Shown: piece by piece, positions 35,635-47,812 of the stretch
Numbering within the stretch: the first letter of the stretch is position 1
Layout of the letters: each line of letters opens with the position of its first letter
Source: Epiperipatus broadwayi
Taxonomy: Eukaryota > Onychophora > Udeonychophora > Euonychophora > Peripatidae
Reading direction: 5' to 3'
Assembly (NCBI GenBank): GCA_028023455.1
Contig: JAQFVV010000055.1
Coordinates: forward strand, 4,744,030-4,808,029
DNA length: 64,000 nucleotides
Translations under genes and position numbers: made by a program
The notes under the pieces: model-generated
Databases searched by the model: none
The model's input: the letters and a program-made list of their open reading frames with translations, nothing else
Told to the model about the DNA's origin: nothing

Positions 35635-36944
35635 AAGTGATACTTGTACAATAATGTAGTTTTCAGCAAATGAACAAACATTAAGATCCCTAGCTAGATT
35701 GTTGCATCTTTACATTTAATCTCGGAAAACCTTCAATGACAGTTTCTGCATAAAATCTACATCACTCAAAGCCCATGGCTGCCTATCCAATTTACAGTAG
35801 AGTCCATTTGTTGAAAGTTTTTTTTTGATCTGCATTGGCCATAATGGCATACAAGCTAAATCAAGCCCCTATCAATTTTATAAATTATAATTTATTGTAT
35901 TCTATATATTGAAATTGATTTCCAAAATTTAAATCACTGTCAGAAAGAATAAAGTATTTTCTGGTTAGTGTATAATGTTTTTAAAATGTATGAATATGCA
36001 TTGATCTATAAGGTAAGATAAAGCTGAATTCATCTGGAAATTTGTTCAAAACTAGAAGGAGGGACTGAAGTTTTAAAAAAACTTTCAATGGAAGATTCGT
36101 GCTAAAGTCTGGACTGTATTGATAGCCACTTTAGTTATTTAGAGAAATCACTTGGTCTCTGAAATTTTGTGATTGGCATGCACCACAAAGCTACAAAACC
36201 TTGACATGAGTAATTATAGAGAGTTTTTGATTTATTCTAATCTAAATGATGTGTTTTTCATAGCATTTCCCCAGACAAGGGCAGTTTCATTACAGTTAAA
36301 CATCTTTATGTCAATTAAATTCCTTGAAATTGTATTCAGCAGTAATTTTATCTATATTATCAGCTTCATTATGCTATATTACCAGTTTTTTCTTTAATCT
36401 GATGCACTAGCAATAAATTGTATTGCAGTAAAAGCACTTTTGCTAAGCTCCAACTTCAAACAAATATTTGGCCCTTTCATAAAAAATTGGTTTATTAAAA
36501 TCACCTGCTATTTGCTTTTGGTCACCCTACAGCAAAAGTTTTCATTTGTTCATATAATAATATGAACTGCTTAATCTGATAACTTACCTGTGCTTGTTTT
36601 TTCAATATTTTTAAAAATAGTTCATTAATTAGAATGCTTATTCAACTCTTAGATTGTCAATTGGCTTCTCTTTTTAGATTTCTGTCATCAGTTTCATAAT
36701 TATTGCAGATTTTATTCATAAGCAAAAATGGTATGAATGGATTATACATGCAAGTAATCTCACAGAACATGACATGGGATGCCTTGCTGAATGACATACT
36801 TTTTGTGCACATACTATATTAGCTAGTGTTATTTCTCAATTTAGTTATTCTATGTTTAGAACTTACATTTCAGATATTTTACCCCATTTTTTAAAATTAC
36901 ACATTGTTTTACATATATATCACTAGCTGTTTCCACAATTTCAC
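35635..36944. other. Non-coding AT-rich interval
   Basis: No supported feature. The 74-codon frame at 36173-36397 has no recognisable domain. Confidence 0.45.
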
Positions 36945-38270
36945 TCACATTGGTAGAAAATTATCATTTTTTTAAAACAAGTAAAGGAAAAATCTATAGC
37001 TTATGTAATTCTCCAAAAAATAGGAAAAAAATCATGCAAGTTCATCAAGATTGGTGCAGTATTTGTTGAGATATTAAACATTTCAAATTTATAAGAATAA
37101 AGGATTACTGATAATTTGTACACAATAGAGCTATCTTTAATTTAAATATTCCTGAAATATTTGTTTTAGAGCTATAGTATTTATTCTGTTTATTGGCTGC
37201 AAATTCTTGTAGAAATATTTGAAATATGCTATAACATCAATTGCTTGTAGTCACTTATATATATACTTTCTATTTTACTTTTAAAATAATAGTGCTCACA
37301 ATAAATTAACAACCATTTATTAAATACTTTATAAATTAAAGAAGATTAAAAATTCTCCAATACAATATTTTAAACGTTCCTTAAAATATATTTTTATTAA
37401 TCATCTATTAGATATAAATTTGAAAGTTCGTTACTTAATAACTCCACAAATCTTAGTACATTTTTTTTCCAGTTCAATAGCATTGATATTTGTTGGATTT
37501 ACTAGAAAATATTACTTTTAAGTAAATTCACTAGAGATTGCTGCTAGTACAAACTTTAAAATTCTATGTCTCTGGTTTCCTTGCTTTAGAAATTTTTCAA
37601 GCAAAAATTTATTGTCTTGGTAATTCTCCAAAAAATGAAAAAAAAAAAAACACTTGGTGCAATATTGTTGAATTAACTTTCAAATTATATGTAGGATAAG
37701 TATAAAGGATTACTAGTAACTTCTAATAAAGCTGTAAATATTTCTGAATTATTTTTTAGAGCTCTAGTTTTTATCCTAGTTGTTGACAGCAAATCCTATA
37801 TCCCTTATTGAAGTATTTGATTTATAATACCTATTGCTAGAGACAATCCCTTGGATTCAGTTTTTCCAAATTTTAACTTTTTTTAATAATAGTTTATATA
37901 AACAATATTAAAAAAATTTCAATGCAATATTTTAAATATTTCTTAAAATATATTTGTATCAGTCATCTATTACATATAGAAATTTGAAAGTTTGTTGTCA
38001 TTTAATAACTTCACAAATATTGCCTCAATCTTAGTACACAATTTTTTTTTCAATTCAATAATATATTGATAATTTTCGAATTTGTTAGAAAATATTGCTT
38101 TTACCTAATGAAAAATTTCCTAGTGATCAGTACCTGCAGTGGTGGGCTGACAGTAGAAAATTACCAATTTTTCAAAGAAGTAAACCTATAACCTATGGAA
38201 TTCTAAAAAAAAATATTCAAGATTGGTGTAATATTTATTGAATTGTTAGTAATAAACAAGCAAATTTTTA
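36945..38270. repeat. Two and a fraction direct repeats, ~600-bp period
   Basis: Copy 1 (about 36950-37560), copy 2 (37580-38150) and a partial copy 3 (38153-38270) share 'TAGAAAATTA', 'AATTCTCCAAAAAAT', 'AAGATTGGTGCAGTATT', 'ATAAAGGATTACT', 'TTAGAGCT', 'CAATATTTTAAA', 'TCATCTATTA' and 'TCTTAGTACA'. The copies are well diverged, so the duplication is old. The phrase around 'AAGATTGGTGCAGTATTTGTTGAGATATTAAAC' resembles sequence common in dispersed invertebrate repeats. No coding frame persists between copies. Confidence 0.8.
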
Positions 38271-39189
38271 AATTTATATATATAATAGATTAGCCAGCTT
38301 TCTAATTTTGTTTTTATGGTTTTAACAAAAATTATAATATACAGACATTTAGATTTTTTTTTTTAAAAAAAAGTATCATAAGATACAGATAAGTGAACTA
38401 AGTTTTAGTAAGAAACGTTTTTGTGGTAAAATTCTGTATAAATAAAGTCTAATAACTAGTGATTATACAAGTAAGTATATGCAACTGAAAGTGATTTAAT
38501 AAATGGTTCTTATTACTTTTCACAACATCAATATAGTCGTAAGGATATAAGGGTAAGTCTTAGATTTGTATTTATATTACACAAATGTTTAAGATAAAAT
38601 ATTAGAAATAAAATATTTTTTGCATTTATTATTGACCACTTCCCAAATAAAATATTAGAAAATTAGTTTTGCTATTAAAAATAGTCATAAATATGGAAAC
38701 TGAACAGAAGTAATATAAAATTTGCTAAAAGTTTTTGGTGACATTAATTTTTAGAATTCAATTCTTGATACTTTAACAGAAACCTCTTATAATGATGAAA
38801 CTTAATATTCTATCACTTGTTTATGAATGGCGACTTTAATTCCATAAACAAATTTTAAAAAATTTGCATTGATGAGTGAAACAAATACTTTCACATACTT
38901 ATGCTTTCTTACAGCAAGTCTAATTTTCTGAACATTAAAAACATAGACAATTGTATTTTGTTAGCCATGTATCATTTAATAATATCTTTACATAAACAAG
39001 GTTTATCTCTTCCTAGAAAATTGTACTCACATTCATTTCCTAAAGAAAGGTTTTCATCTGCTTGATATGACCAATCCAACAAAGGTATATCCTTGGAAAT
39101 GTCAATATGTTGAAACAATTTCTTATAGAATGTGCATAAATTTGTCTATTACCTTTATATTATATGACTCATCCAATTTACAGAATAAT
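38271..39189. other. Non-coding AT-rich interval
   Basis: No supported feature. Confidence 0.4.
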
Positions 39190-39895
39190 GGTTCTTTATA
39201 TAACTAATTTAGTTGAAATTATTATCTCATTAGGAAATGTTTTAATAAAAGTAGCAGCCAATTTGAACACAAAACAGTTTTGTTCGAAATATTCAATTCC
39301 TCCGCACAAAATGTTATGGATGTTAATTGTTTGGACCAACTGTAAATGAAATGTATAGCGGTCACGAAAGTCATTTTGGAGCCAATGAACCATGTGCCTT
39401 TTCTCATGGCGATTTGCGATAATCTTTCAAGTTGCATCGCCATTGTTTGACCGAATTGGGTCCCAAATTGTGAACATACTTTTTCATTTCATGCCCATTT
39501 TCACACATTTTCCTTATGGGGAGAAGTCCATGGTCTTGTAAGAAGATGATCGCTTCTTCCTCCGTACTTGGCAAATTAAATAAGGTTGGGCAGGTTGTTG
39601 AAGCTTCACCCATCATAAACGCAAATAAAGCAAATATCACAAAGTAGAAGAGCTCAAAAAAGTCACTGTGACGCCGTGGACAGCAAAATCACAATAGACA
39701 GAAAAATAAAAAAATTTCCCAAACCTCTCCAAATTTTAAATCTCGCGGGTGGAAAAAAAAAAAGTGACTCTGATGGATTAATCACGCCAGTCACTTGGTT
39801 ACCATGACAACGTTGCCATGCAAAAAACGTCGATGCCTACCGGAAGGGAATTCGGTAAGTGAAAAACGTCATCGGTTGAATTATACACAAGTACC
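39190..39895 (-). pseudogene. Merlin transposon, 5' end and N-terminal transposase relic
   Basis: On the minus strand the element starts near 39895 with TTCAACCGATGACG, the same end as at 25078 and in the MITE at 27547. The transposase frame 39640-39404 reads STEEEAIIFLQDHGLLP, then CENGHEM and WRC. A frameshift between about 39443 and 39404 leads to a second frame with RKGTWFIGSK, then FIYSWSKQLTSI, then CAEELNISNKTV (to about 39222). These are the N-terminal zinc-ribbon-like and helix-turn-helix parts of Merlin (IS1016/IS1595-like) transposases. The catalytic DDE half is missing and sequence identity stops near 39190. Compared with the 29-kb relic, the two together cover most of the family. 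Non-functional. Confidence 0.88.
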
Positions 39896-40838
39896 GAACA
39901 TTTTTATGAATGCTCCTGGGTGCTTACACATATACTAAGAGTGTTAGATTCAAGAGATTAAGCTTTCTGGATTTCTAGTTGAATAAAAAGTTTAGTCAAA
40001 ATTAATGAAACTTATACAAGTTGATCACCGCTGAAATGTTTAATTGCTTATGTTATGGATACAATTATTTTTTCTTTTAATTGAATAGGTTTTCTAAATT
40101 TAAAGACTGCAGTGATCCCCCATATCAATTTTATTTGGTTTTAAGCCAAAATAAAAATCATTTTTAACCATTATTGGTCCATTGCAGAATTGAGTCTCCA
40201 AATTTAATACAGTTTTTTAATTCATTTTTTATATCGTACAGGCAAACTTTATTCCATCCATTCATCTCTTCCTGCAAAGTGTCCAGTTCTATTTCGATCT
40301 TAATTTTTTTTAATGATGTCAATAGTAGTAATTCTCTCATCATCCTTTTCCCCTTTTGATCCTTTTTTGTAAGCCATAACTTATCTTTCAATATGTTGAA
40401 TAGGCTAAAAGCTATATTGGTCTTCTATGAAGTGTTCGTGTACTAGTAAAATACATTTGTAGAAACTTTTTTTTTCTACACGGGTATATATATATTTTTA
40501 GCAGGTTATTTTTACCAAAGGCAATTTGCAATATTTTCTAAAGCTAAACAATATTATTTTACATACAACAATATCTACTTGACTGAAATAAGCTCCATAT
40601 ATTTTCTATTATTCCATTTCCACAAAATATTTGTAAAACTGCTGTGAAAAAGATTGATCACTCATCATATATCCTTGTCACTGTTAATTTTAGTTTTACC
40701 ATGTAAGTAATCATGGCTGCTACATTTTGATACACATTCTTTAGAATATGACTATCCCAGATTTATTACATCTTGACAATTCAAAACTATAACCACTGTA
40801 AACATTTGCAAAATCATGGCATTTAATAATATAGAAAT
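39896..40838. other. Non-coding interval
   Basis: Nothing firm. The minus-strand frame 40164-40391 is Lys/Glu-rich and lies downstream of the minus-strand LINE fragment at 40839, so it could be more of that element, but no RT motif is visible. Confidence 0.35.
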
Positions 40839-41080
40839 TCAAAGCACAATGACAACTTGTTCAACGATCTTCCCTATTAATTCCCCCAATACTTGAATAT
40901 GATACACTGTGTTAGAAACGATTAAATTCAGTTTATTTTTTTGGTTGATTTGAGTTTGAGGTTGCCAAAAATGGGATGTAATTATCTTGGTAAAGATTTT
41001 ATATAGAATTAATAGATGGTTGATAGATCTAATTTTCTTTGTCATTTTTTTAAATGTCACTGGCATGTTTCCAGTCATTT
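40839..41080 (-). pseudogene. LINE fragment, RT N-terminal part, inverted
   Basis: The 79-codon minus-strand frame carries, in order, MPVTFKKMTKK, then LLILYKIFTKIITSHF, then TVYHIQVLGELIGKIVEQ. These correspond to the start of the non-LTR reverse transcriptase domain ('...NYRPISLLsvlYKiftkIi..R', then 'stxDHIxxlxqLIEK'). The NYRPIS motif itself is degraded (SINHLLIL). The plus-strand copy starting 60 bp away begins in the same part of the protein, so the two face away from each other. Dead copy. Confidence 0.7.
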
Positions 41081-41139
41081 AATATTTGATAATAGTTTTG
41101 CAATTTTTCTGCTTATTCCTTTTTTTTTGTTAAATATTC

Positions 41140-42285
41140 ATAATATTTTTGTCATTTAAGAAAAGCAATGAAGATATTAGAAATTACAGAATTATCACTT
41201 CTATTCAAAATCTTTACCAAGATAATTACAACTCGTATAGAGAAAATGTTGGATTCAAAGCAATCAAAAAAGTCAGCTGGATTTGCATAATAAATTGCAC
41301 CCATGTATTGAAAGAAGTTATGGACTGCCATACTTTGGATTTATAGATTTTGAGAAGACATTGATTTATAAGCATTTCTATGGTGATTAATAATATTTTG
41401 ATCATCAGATGTAAATGTAGAATATTGTTATCTGGAAGAATATCAAAATACAAAAGCAATTATTAGATTGTTTAATGAGATTAATATTGATAATAGTGCA
41501 TCACAAGCTGATTTTATATCTCCAAATCTTCTTTACAATGATTTTACAAAAAATATTTTGTAAATTGAAATAGGAACGTAAAAGGATTAAAAATTCATAA
41601 TTATTTAAATCATCTAGATTTTGCAGATAGTGTATTAGTTTTTTCCCCAATAATACTTCTTTCAGAACTTCTGGGAAAGTTACAGGAGTTATTTAAATAT
41701 AAAAAGACTAATGGTCAGTGGATTTTCTCAGAGGATAAAGATTGGTTATCATGAAGTTAATGACTACAAATTCCTTGGTCAGATTATTAACACAGACAAA
41801 AACATATTGGATAAAATCAATCCTAGAATTAAATTTGAATGGAATGTTTTTGGTTGAAATAGTATAATATTAAACAAAAATATGTCTGTATTTTTAAGAG
41901 AAATTTATAGATCAGATTTATACACAAAACAAAAGAACAAGATATTTAAATCCAATCAATGAAATATGAAGAGATATCTGTTGGGATTATCAAGAAGGGG
42001 CTGAAATAAAAAATACTTGAGTGGTTGAACAACAGATATTGAAAAAATTAAGATAATGGAATGGTACTGGGATGAATGTAATACTAAAAGAGATGATAAT
42101 AAATGGATAGGTGACATCTTAAATTGGATCCCAAGAGATTGTGCAAGATTTAGAAAAAGATATCAGTTGGATAGATGAAATGAAAATTATTGGTTTGATA
42201 TGAAAAGAAGTTATGGATTTGAGAAACTGGATTAAACTTGGAAGGACCTTCACCCTGCATTAAATTGATAATGGTTAAATAAAAT
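41140..42285 (+). pseudogene. RTE-like LINE, 5'-truncated and frameshifted
   Basis: Reading across frames, the reverse transcriptase motifs appear in family order: NYRIITSIQNLYQDNYN (about 41178), FIDFEKT (about 41339, catalytic motif A with its Asp), RQ-like then ISPNLLYNDFTKNIL (about 41515), LNHLDFADSVLVF (about 41605, motif C, where the usual FADD has Ser in place of the second Asp), NDYKFLGQIINTDKNILDKI (about 41760, the post-RT 'YLGq.is' block), and WYWDECNTKRDDNKW (about 42065) leading to the 3' tail. The end, ACCTTCACCCTGCATTAAATTGATAATGG, matches that of the 5200-5560 copy. Several stops and frameshifts make it inactive. The endonuclease domain is absent. Confidence 0.85.
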
Positions 42286-42460
42286 TGATGTCTGAAAACT
42301 AGGAAAAAATATTTAAAATCTTCCATACTAATTCTCTTAATTAATCTAAAGGATATGATTTTAAAAATCTTATATTTTACATTTAACAATACAAAACTAG
42401 TTGCTTGAACAAAATATGTTGCAATATATTTTCTTTTACTTCAAAGTATAAGTGAAAACT

Positions 42461-42581
42461 TGTTTATCCAGACTTTGTTTGTATGTCAAAGCTTTGACCG
42501 GGAAGTGAACCCAGGCCAGCTACTTGGAAGGTACCTATGCTAATCGCTAGGCCACTAACACTTGTCTGTTTATCCAGACTT
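42461..42581 (-). mobile_element. tRNA-derived SINE with 15-bp target duplication
   Basis: Exact copies of TGTTTATCCAGACTT lie at 42461-42475 and 42567-42581, enclosing 91 bp. On the minus strand the insert reads GTGTTAGTGGCCTAGCG (box A-like), CCTTCCAAG (anticodon loop position TCC), CTGGGTTCACTTCCCGG (box B-like), then TCAAAGCTTTGACATACAAACA. It shares head and tail with the SINE at 28230-28337 but has a different tRNA middle and lacks a ~13-bp insertion there. It sits 175 bp downstream of the LINE fragment end. The perfect duplication suggests a recent insertion. Confidence 0.88.
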
Positions 42582-45500
42582 GTCCATGTACTACGTATAT
42601 GTGATGGAAATCATGAAATTACAAGATATGCATCTAGCCACAAGCTATTCCTATTTATATTAATTAAACTATTTTATGATGCAAATCATTAATCTAAATC
42701 CAAGTTCAACCATAAGAGAGATCACCAATGTCATTAGTGCCTTAAAGAAAATCCCATATAAGACTCATTTTATGATTCTATCTTTAAAATAATTGACTGC
42801 TTTATTAAAGATAAGCAATCATTTATAATTTACAATATCACTATCATTTTGAATTCAAATACTTCTCAATTTCCCTGGCAATCACATTTTTAACAAATGA
42901 TATAGCAGTTCATTATATTTGACTCGCTATTCCAAAGTTGTAATATAATCTTCAATACTTTCTCTTTTTTATTTTTGCTTTTTTATGTGACATATAATAA
43001 CAGTCCACTCTTCTTACACTTTAATGTAAATCAATATTCCACACCATTAAATACGGAATAATTTAATTCCCATAAATTGTCACAAATAATTGGTTTCTTC
43101 ACTCATCCTTTCAAGTTTTTTATTTATATAAAACACTTCCAGAAATAGAAAATAAATTTTGTGTATACATTTCTTTAAACAAGTAAACCATATAATTTAT
43201 ATGGATGTTTTGGTTTTGAGAATCCTTAATTTATTTCCCCATATGTTTTTGGAGTTTTCCATTCATTTTATATGTTGGGCTAATGCAAAACTAGCTTTTT
43301 GTCTCAGTAATAGTATAAACTTTTAAAACACCTATTTCTATTCATGCAACAATTTCTCTCTTAAATATTGCTATTTCCCCAAATCACGTATTTTGTACCT
43401 ACTCTTATAAAAAACTAATGCCTTTTGTATTAAACTTATATGAGACAAAAACAATAGGTAGCAAGTTTATAAATGTTCAAGAATAACAATCACTTATTGC
43501 ATCACAATTTTGCATCTGTTTACAGAGTGCAATCAAATGAAATTTACAGATTATGAATTTTCTATCTCCTAGATCAAGAAATTTGGGTTATATCCACTTT
43601 TCAATTCAAAAATCCATAAAAATCATTCAATTGAATAAACAAATATATAATTTATTCTATAATTGTTTTGAATCTGGTAGTTTAATTACATTTAATTTTA
43701 CTAATTATAAGAAAATTGAAATGCAAGTTAATTTGAATTGAAATACTTTGATTTTTCAAATCTATGAAATTTAATTTTACTAATGACTTATTTTGAAGGC
43801 ATTGATAATATCTGTTCTTTGTTTAGGAAAAAACTATATTGTAGCCCAACATCTATCATTATTTATTCTCTCAGCTCTACTAAATTTTAAATTCATAACA
43901 TGAGGGTTAAACCAATTATTATGATATTTTTACAGCACTTTTTTCAAGATATTTTCAATGTTTCATCTTCAAAAATTCAATCACTTTTAAACTTAGCAAA
44001 ATAGAATCAGAAAACAGGTTTTGGTACTGCCACTTGGAGCCTGATTTAATTACCAACATGAACTTCGATTTTTCTCCCCATGCACTATTTTTTATAAAAT
44101 TTAATTTTTAATGATGTAATTAATATGAACTAATTTTTTCCTAAAACTGCAGCACTCAACTATGTTTTATAAAAATAAATACAATGAATCTTCTTCAGTC
44201 AAGTTTGAAACATTTTGGCCAATTTATTACAAACAAGAACAAAAATTTACTCATGTTATAAATATAATTTTTGAAATAATTTTATTCCTCGGCAATACAA
44301 AAATATAAATATTTCTTTTAATTAAATAAGCAATGTAGCAAAATTATCTGATTTCCTTTTTACAAAAATTAAATGTCTGAAAATTATCATCATCATATGG
44401 AAAATTTGCTAGTAAATTTTAATCCATGTTTTTATTTTATTAAAAGAAAATATATATCTTGTCTTACCCTTAATTTGGATATGCTAACTTTTAATAGTGT
44501 TTTTTTCCGTCTCAAAAACAAATTATGCTATTAATCTTGTGACATTATATGTTTAATTAAAAAAAGATTTTTAAATAGTTTTTAAAAAAAGTTGTTTGAT
44601 TTATTTGTAAATATTTTTAAAATCTTAAATATTTTTTTAAATGATTGATGTGACCAAAATTATCATAAGAAAACGTCTATTTATTTTTTATAATAAAATA
44701 ATGATTAAATTAGATTTTTTTTAAAAATATAATGATTATATATAAATAATATTCTCAGTTTTTATTTCTAATATATTTAGTGGAATAAATTCAATAATAT
44801 GTAAATTTTATTTCCTAGTGATTTTTTTAGTCATTGTTATAAACAATGTGCTGAGCAGATCACGCACTATCAATATCTGAATATGTTTACATAAAGAACT
44901 ATTAATTATTGCAATGTGACATTTAAATGCCTATGGTGTTTTTTGTAAGCTTTCAACTTTTAATTTAGTATTAAAGCTTATTCTATATCAGAATATAATA
45001 ATGGATTTAATTTAATACTTATATTTAGAAATGAAATAGTTTAAAAAATCGTATGAATTTTGCACAAATTGAAAAAATTACATTGTAATCAAAACATGTT
45101 TTTGACATTCAACAATTGGAGCAGCAGATTGGTTGCATGAAATAAGCAAAATTCTTTTTTAATGGAATTTGATCTTAAAACTTGAATGACAAAATGTCAA
45201 TATCTGATTATCTAATTATGCTTTAAAATATTATTAACATTTTAAAATAATTGTTATAATATCACAATATAATTTGACAGTGTCAGTGATGACATCAGTT
45301 TGAAAAGGCATAGTTATCAGAACATTAATTTGCTTTATTAAAGTTTCTATTTTCAAAAATAAAACAAATAAATATGTAATCATATATATTTTTGATTTTT
45401 TAAAATTATTACACAATTATTCTACAAAAATAATTATACATCTTAATAATTTGAAAAAGAAATTATTTTTTGGTCATTCTAAAAATTTATTTGATGTAAT

Positions 45501-47284
45501 TTCACAAAACATTTGGAAATCCAATAAGTGAAACATCAAGGATTGGCTAAATACCTAGAAATCACTGCATTTCAATTATCATATGTCTTTACATTTTTTT
45601 AAAAGATTAAAATGGAATAAAATTTATGTGAATTAACAGTTTAAAAAAATGAGCAAATTGTCTCGATAGATGGCTGTACTAGTAAATTGACTCCAGTATT
45701 TTTTCTTGAATCGTCCTACAAAGTCCTTTGTTATAATGAAATGTCTGATCAATATATATTTATAAATTTATGTTTATACAGATAACTAATCAAACTCTAG
45801 TAATTTTTATTTTAATATTAATTCACATATCTAGATAAAAAAAGGTATATGGCATTATTGTTCAGGAATTCATAAGAAGTTTGAGCGCCAATCTATGAGT
45901 ACCAGATTCAATCCTGGGATGTCTCAATTTCAAGTTGGACACTGCCAACTGCACCAAATTACACAAGGTACATACATATCTAGATTAAGAATGATGACAA
46001 AAACATTAAAAACAGTAATGTTATACTAATTTTAAAAATCTATTAGAGTTACTAATGATTAAGATTATTCAATTCTAAGTTTCATCTATAATTGAAAGTT
46101 GGCTAATACTTACATTTATAAACATGGCGTTAAAAGTTTAGAATGTTAATTATAGCATCAAATTGTCACTTTATTTTTTCGGAATGCCATTTTTAAATAT
46201 AAAGCAGTGGCTTCTTGGATAAGTATATTTGTATTTACATTTTTAAATTTTGCTAATGCCTTATAATGATGAACAAATTTTGTATTAAAAAAATTAAATT
46301 TGGATTGCTGTTAACTCATTTTCTTGATATTTTTGCAATAATCAATCAAGTTTATGCATTATTTATTTTGCATATCATTAATGCAGGGCTTATTAAAATT
46401 TATGATATCACTCAAAAATAGAGATACTAGACTAAATTATATTGATTTGATTTCTAAATGCTTTTTAATTCTATTTCATGGATTGGCACACATCTGTATT
46501 ATTCAAATGCGAAATTGTGGAATTATACATTTTCATATCAAAAGATTGCTACAGAAAATGAAGCAGCTACATAGCATTTAATTTCTTACTGTTATTTCAG
46601 ATCACAGAATTACAAGTGGTTTTAATAAAAATAAAAAAATCTCGAATTTGTTTTGAAATACATTTACCAATTTATATGCAAATACTTACAATTATTTATA
46701 ATAATGAATCTAGAAATTTGTACAGGCAAAAGTCAATATACCTTCAGTATTTTAGAAGTTTATTTACATTACATAACTTATTGGAAAGTACAATTACTTC
46801 CATCTCAGTTACTGCTATTTATACAAATCAAAATTATTAGTGTGCAGTTGCATTACCAGTATATAAATAAAAATTGCATATAAATTAATGCCTGACAAAT
46901 GTGAATTTTTTATAATCTATGGACTAGCATTAACATAAAAACCTGGATCAAAGTTGAGTTTGAATTTGAAAAACTTTTTTGAAAAACACCTTTACACATA
47001 AATATATTGGTAAAATGAAAAATATTTAAAAGTTAAATATAATGCAATAGTGTAATTTATATATAACTCATTGACAAATATTTCTTAAATGACAATAATC
47101 AAATTTGCCATATTTATTTGATTATAAAGAAATTTTGTATTGGTAACTGACCAGAAAGTGAATGAAAATTATGCCATTTTTTTATATTGTAAAAAAAAAT
47201 TATTATTTATCAGTAAATATAGGTATTGCTTTAAAAAAATAAAATTTATTTCGATCCATTATTGACTTCCATTTATTTGAGATT
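42582..47284. other. Non-coding AT-rich interval
   Basis: No supportable gene over about 4.7 kb; the frames at 43553-43741, 46354-46581, 46616-46840 and 46653-46883 have no recognisable domain. A tRNA-like SINE remnant is listed at 45880-45960. Confidence 0.45.
45880..45960 (+). mobile_element. Possible degraded tRNA-type SINE
   Basis: GTTTGAGCGCCAATCTATGAG followed by ACCAGATTCAATCCTGGGATG resembles the anticodon-to-box-B half of a tRNA-derived SINE (box B-like GATTCAATCC flanked by the CCAG/CTGG T-arm stem). Box A is not clear and there is no target duplication. It does not share the 3' end of the other two SINEs, so it would be a different family. Confidence 0.35.
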
Positions 47285-47812
47285 TTACATTATTAAGCGG
47301 TAACTGAAACACACAGGCTTATTATATACCCGTGTTTAGATATGTAGTATGTAGGGTATATGAGCACAGACTTCATAATAGAGATGTCTGCCCATCACTT
47401 GTATATGTATTAAATGGATTATGTCCTGTACATGAGGGGTCAGATTGACCTTAGGTCAGCATGGGTGTGACAAGAATCTCGGCCTCAGGGTGGCCTTTGA
47501 GCATTCCATCATCAGATTTTCCATTGGATGGACAGTTGAAGAGTTGGAGTGTGGAGTATATTGAAGCCTGTCCATTAAAGTATAAGGTTTATCTTAATAT
47601 ATATCTGAGCACTTATAGCATATATGTGTAGAGATGGTAATCTGGGCCAACTGATGATTCCTGGTTTAGCATGAAATATGTATATTGGTGATTATTTATC
47701 TTTTCAACATATATGTGTTCAAGTGTATCAGTGTTATGAGATAGTGTGGAGAGTGGTGGGTCGAGTGAAAGTCTGTGCTCATATACCCTATATATTACAT
47801 TATTAAGCGGTA
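47285..47812. mobile_element. 492-bp non-autonomous element with 18-bp duplication
   Basis: TTACATTATTAAGCGGTA occurs exactly at 47285-47302 and 47795-47812, bracketing 492 bp. Inside, TAGGGTATATGAGCACAGACTT (47353-47374) is inverted at 47768-47791. The right repeat reaches almost to the duplication, but the left one lies about 50 bp inside it, so the left end may hold extra sequence. The body matches the 16.25-kb foldback arms and the 48750 and 59545 copies ('GGGCCAACTGATGATTCC', 'ATTTATCTTTTC', 'CAGATTTTCCATTGGATGG'). It has no protein; the minus-strand frame 47613-47900 is chance. Confidence 0.8.

Noticed and set aside
39164-39393. Frames 39164-39349 (plus) and 39196-39393 (minus)
   Set aside because: Overlap the Merlin relic in other frames or on the opposite strand.
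40164-40391. 75-codon minus-strand Lys/Glu-rich frame
   Set aside because: Could be LINE sequence downstream of 40839, but no RT motif can be placed, so not annotated.
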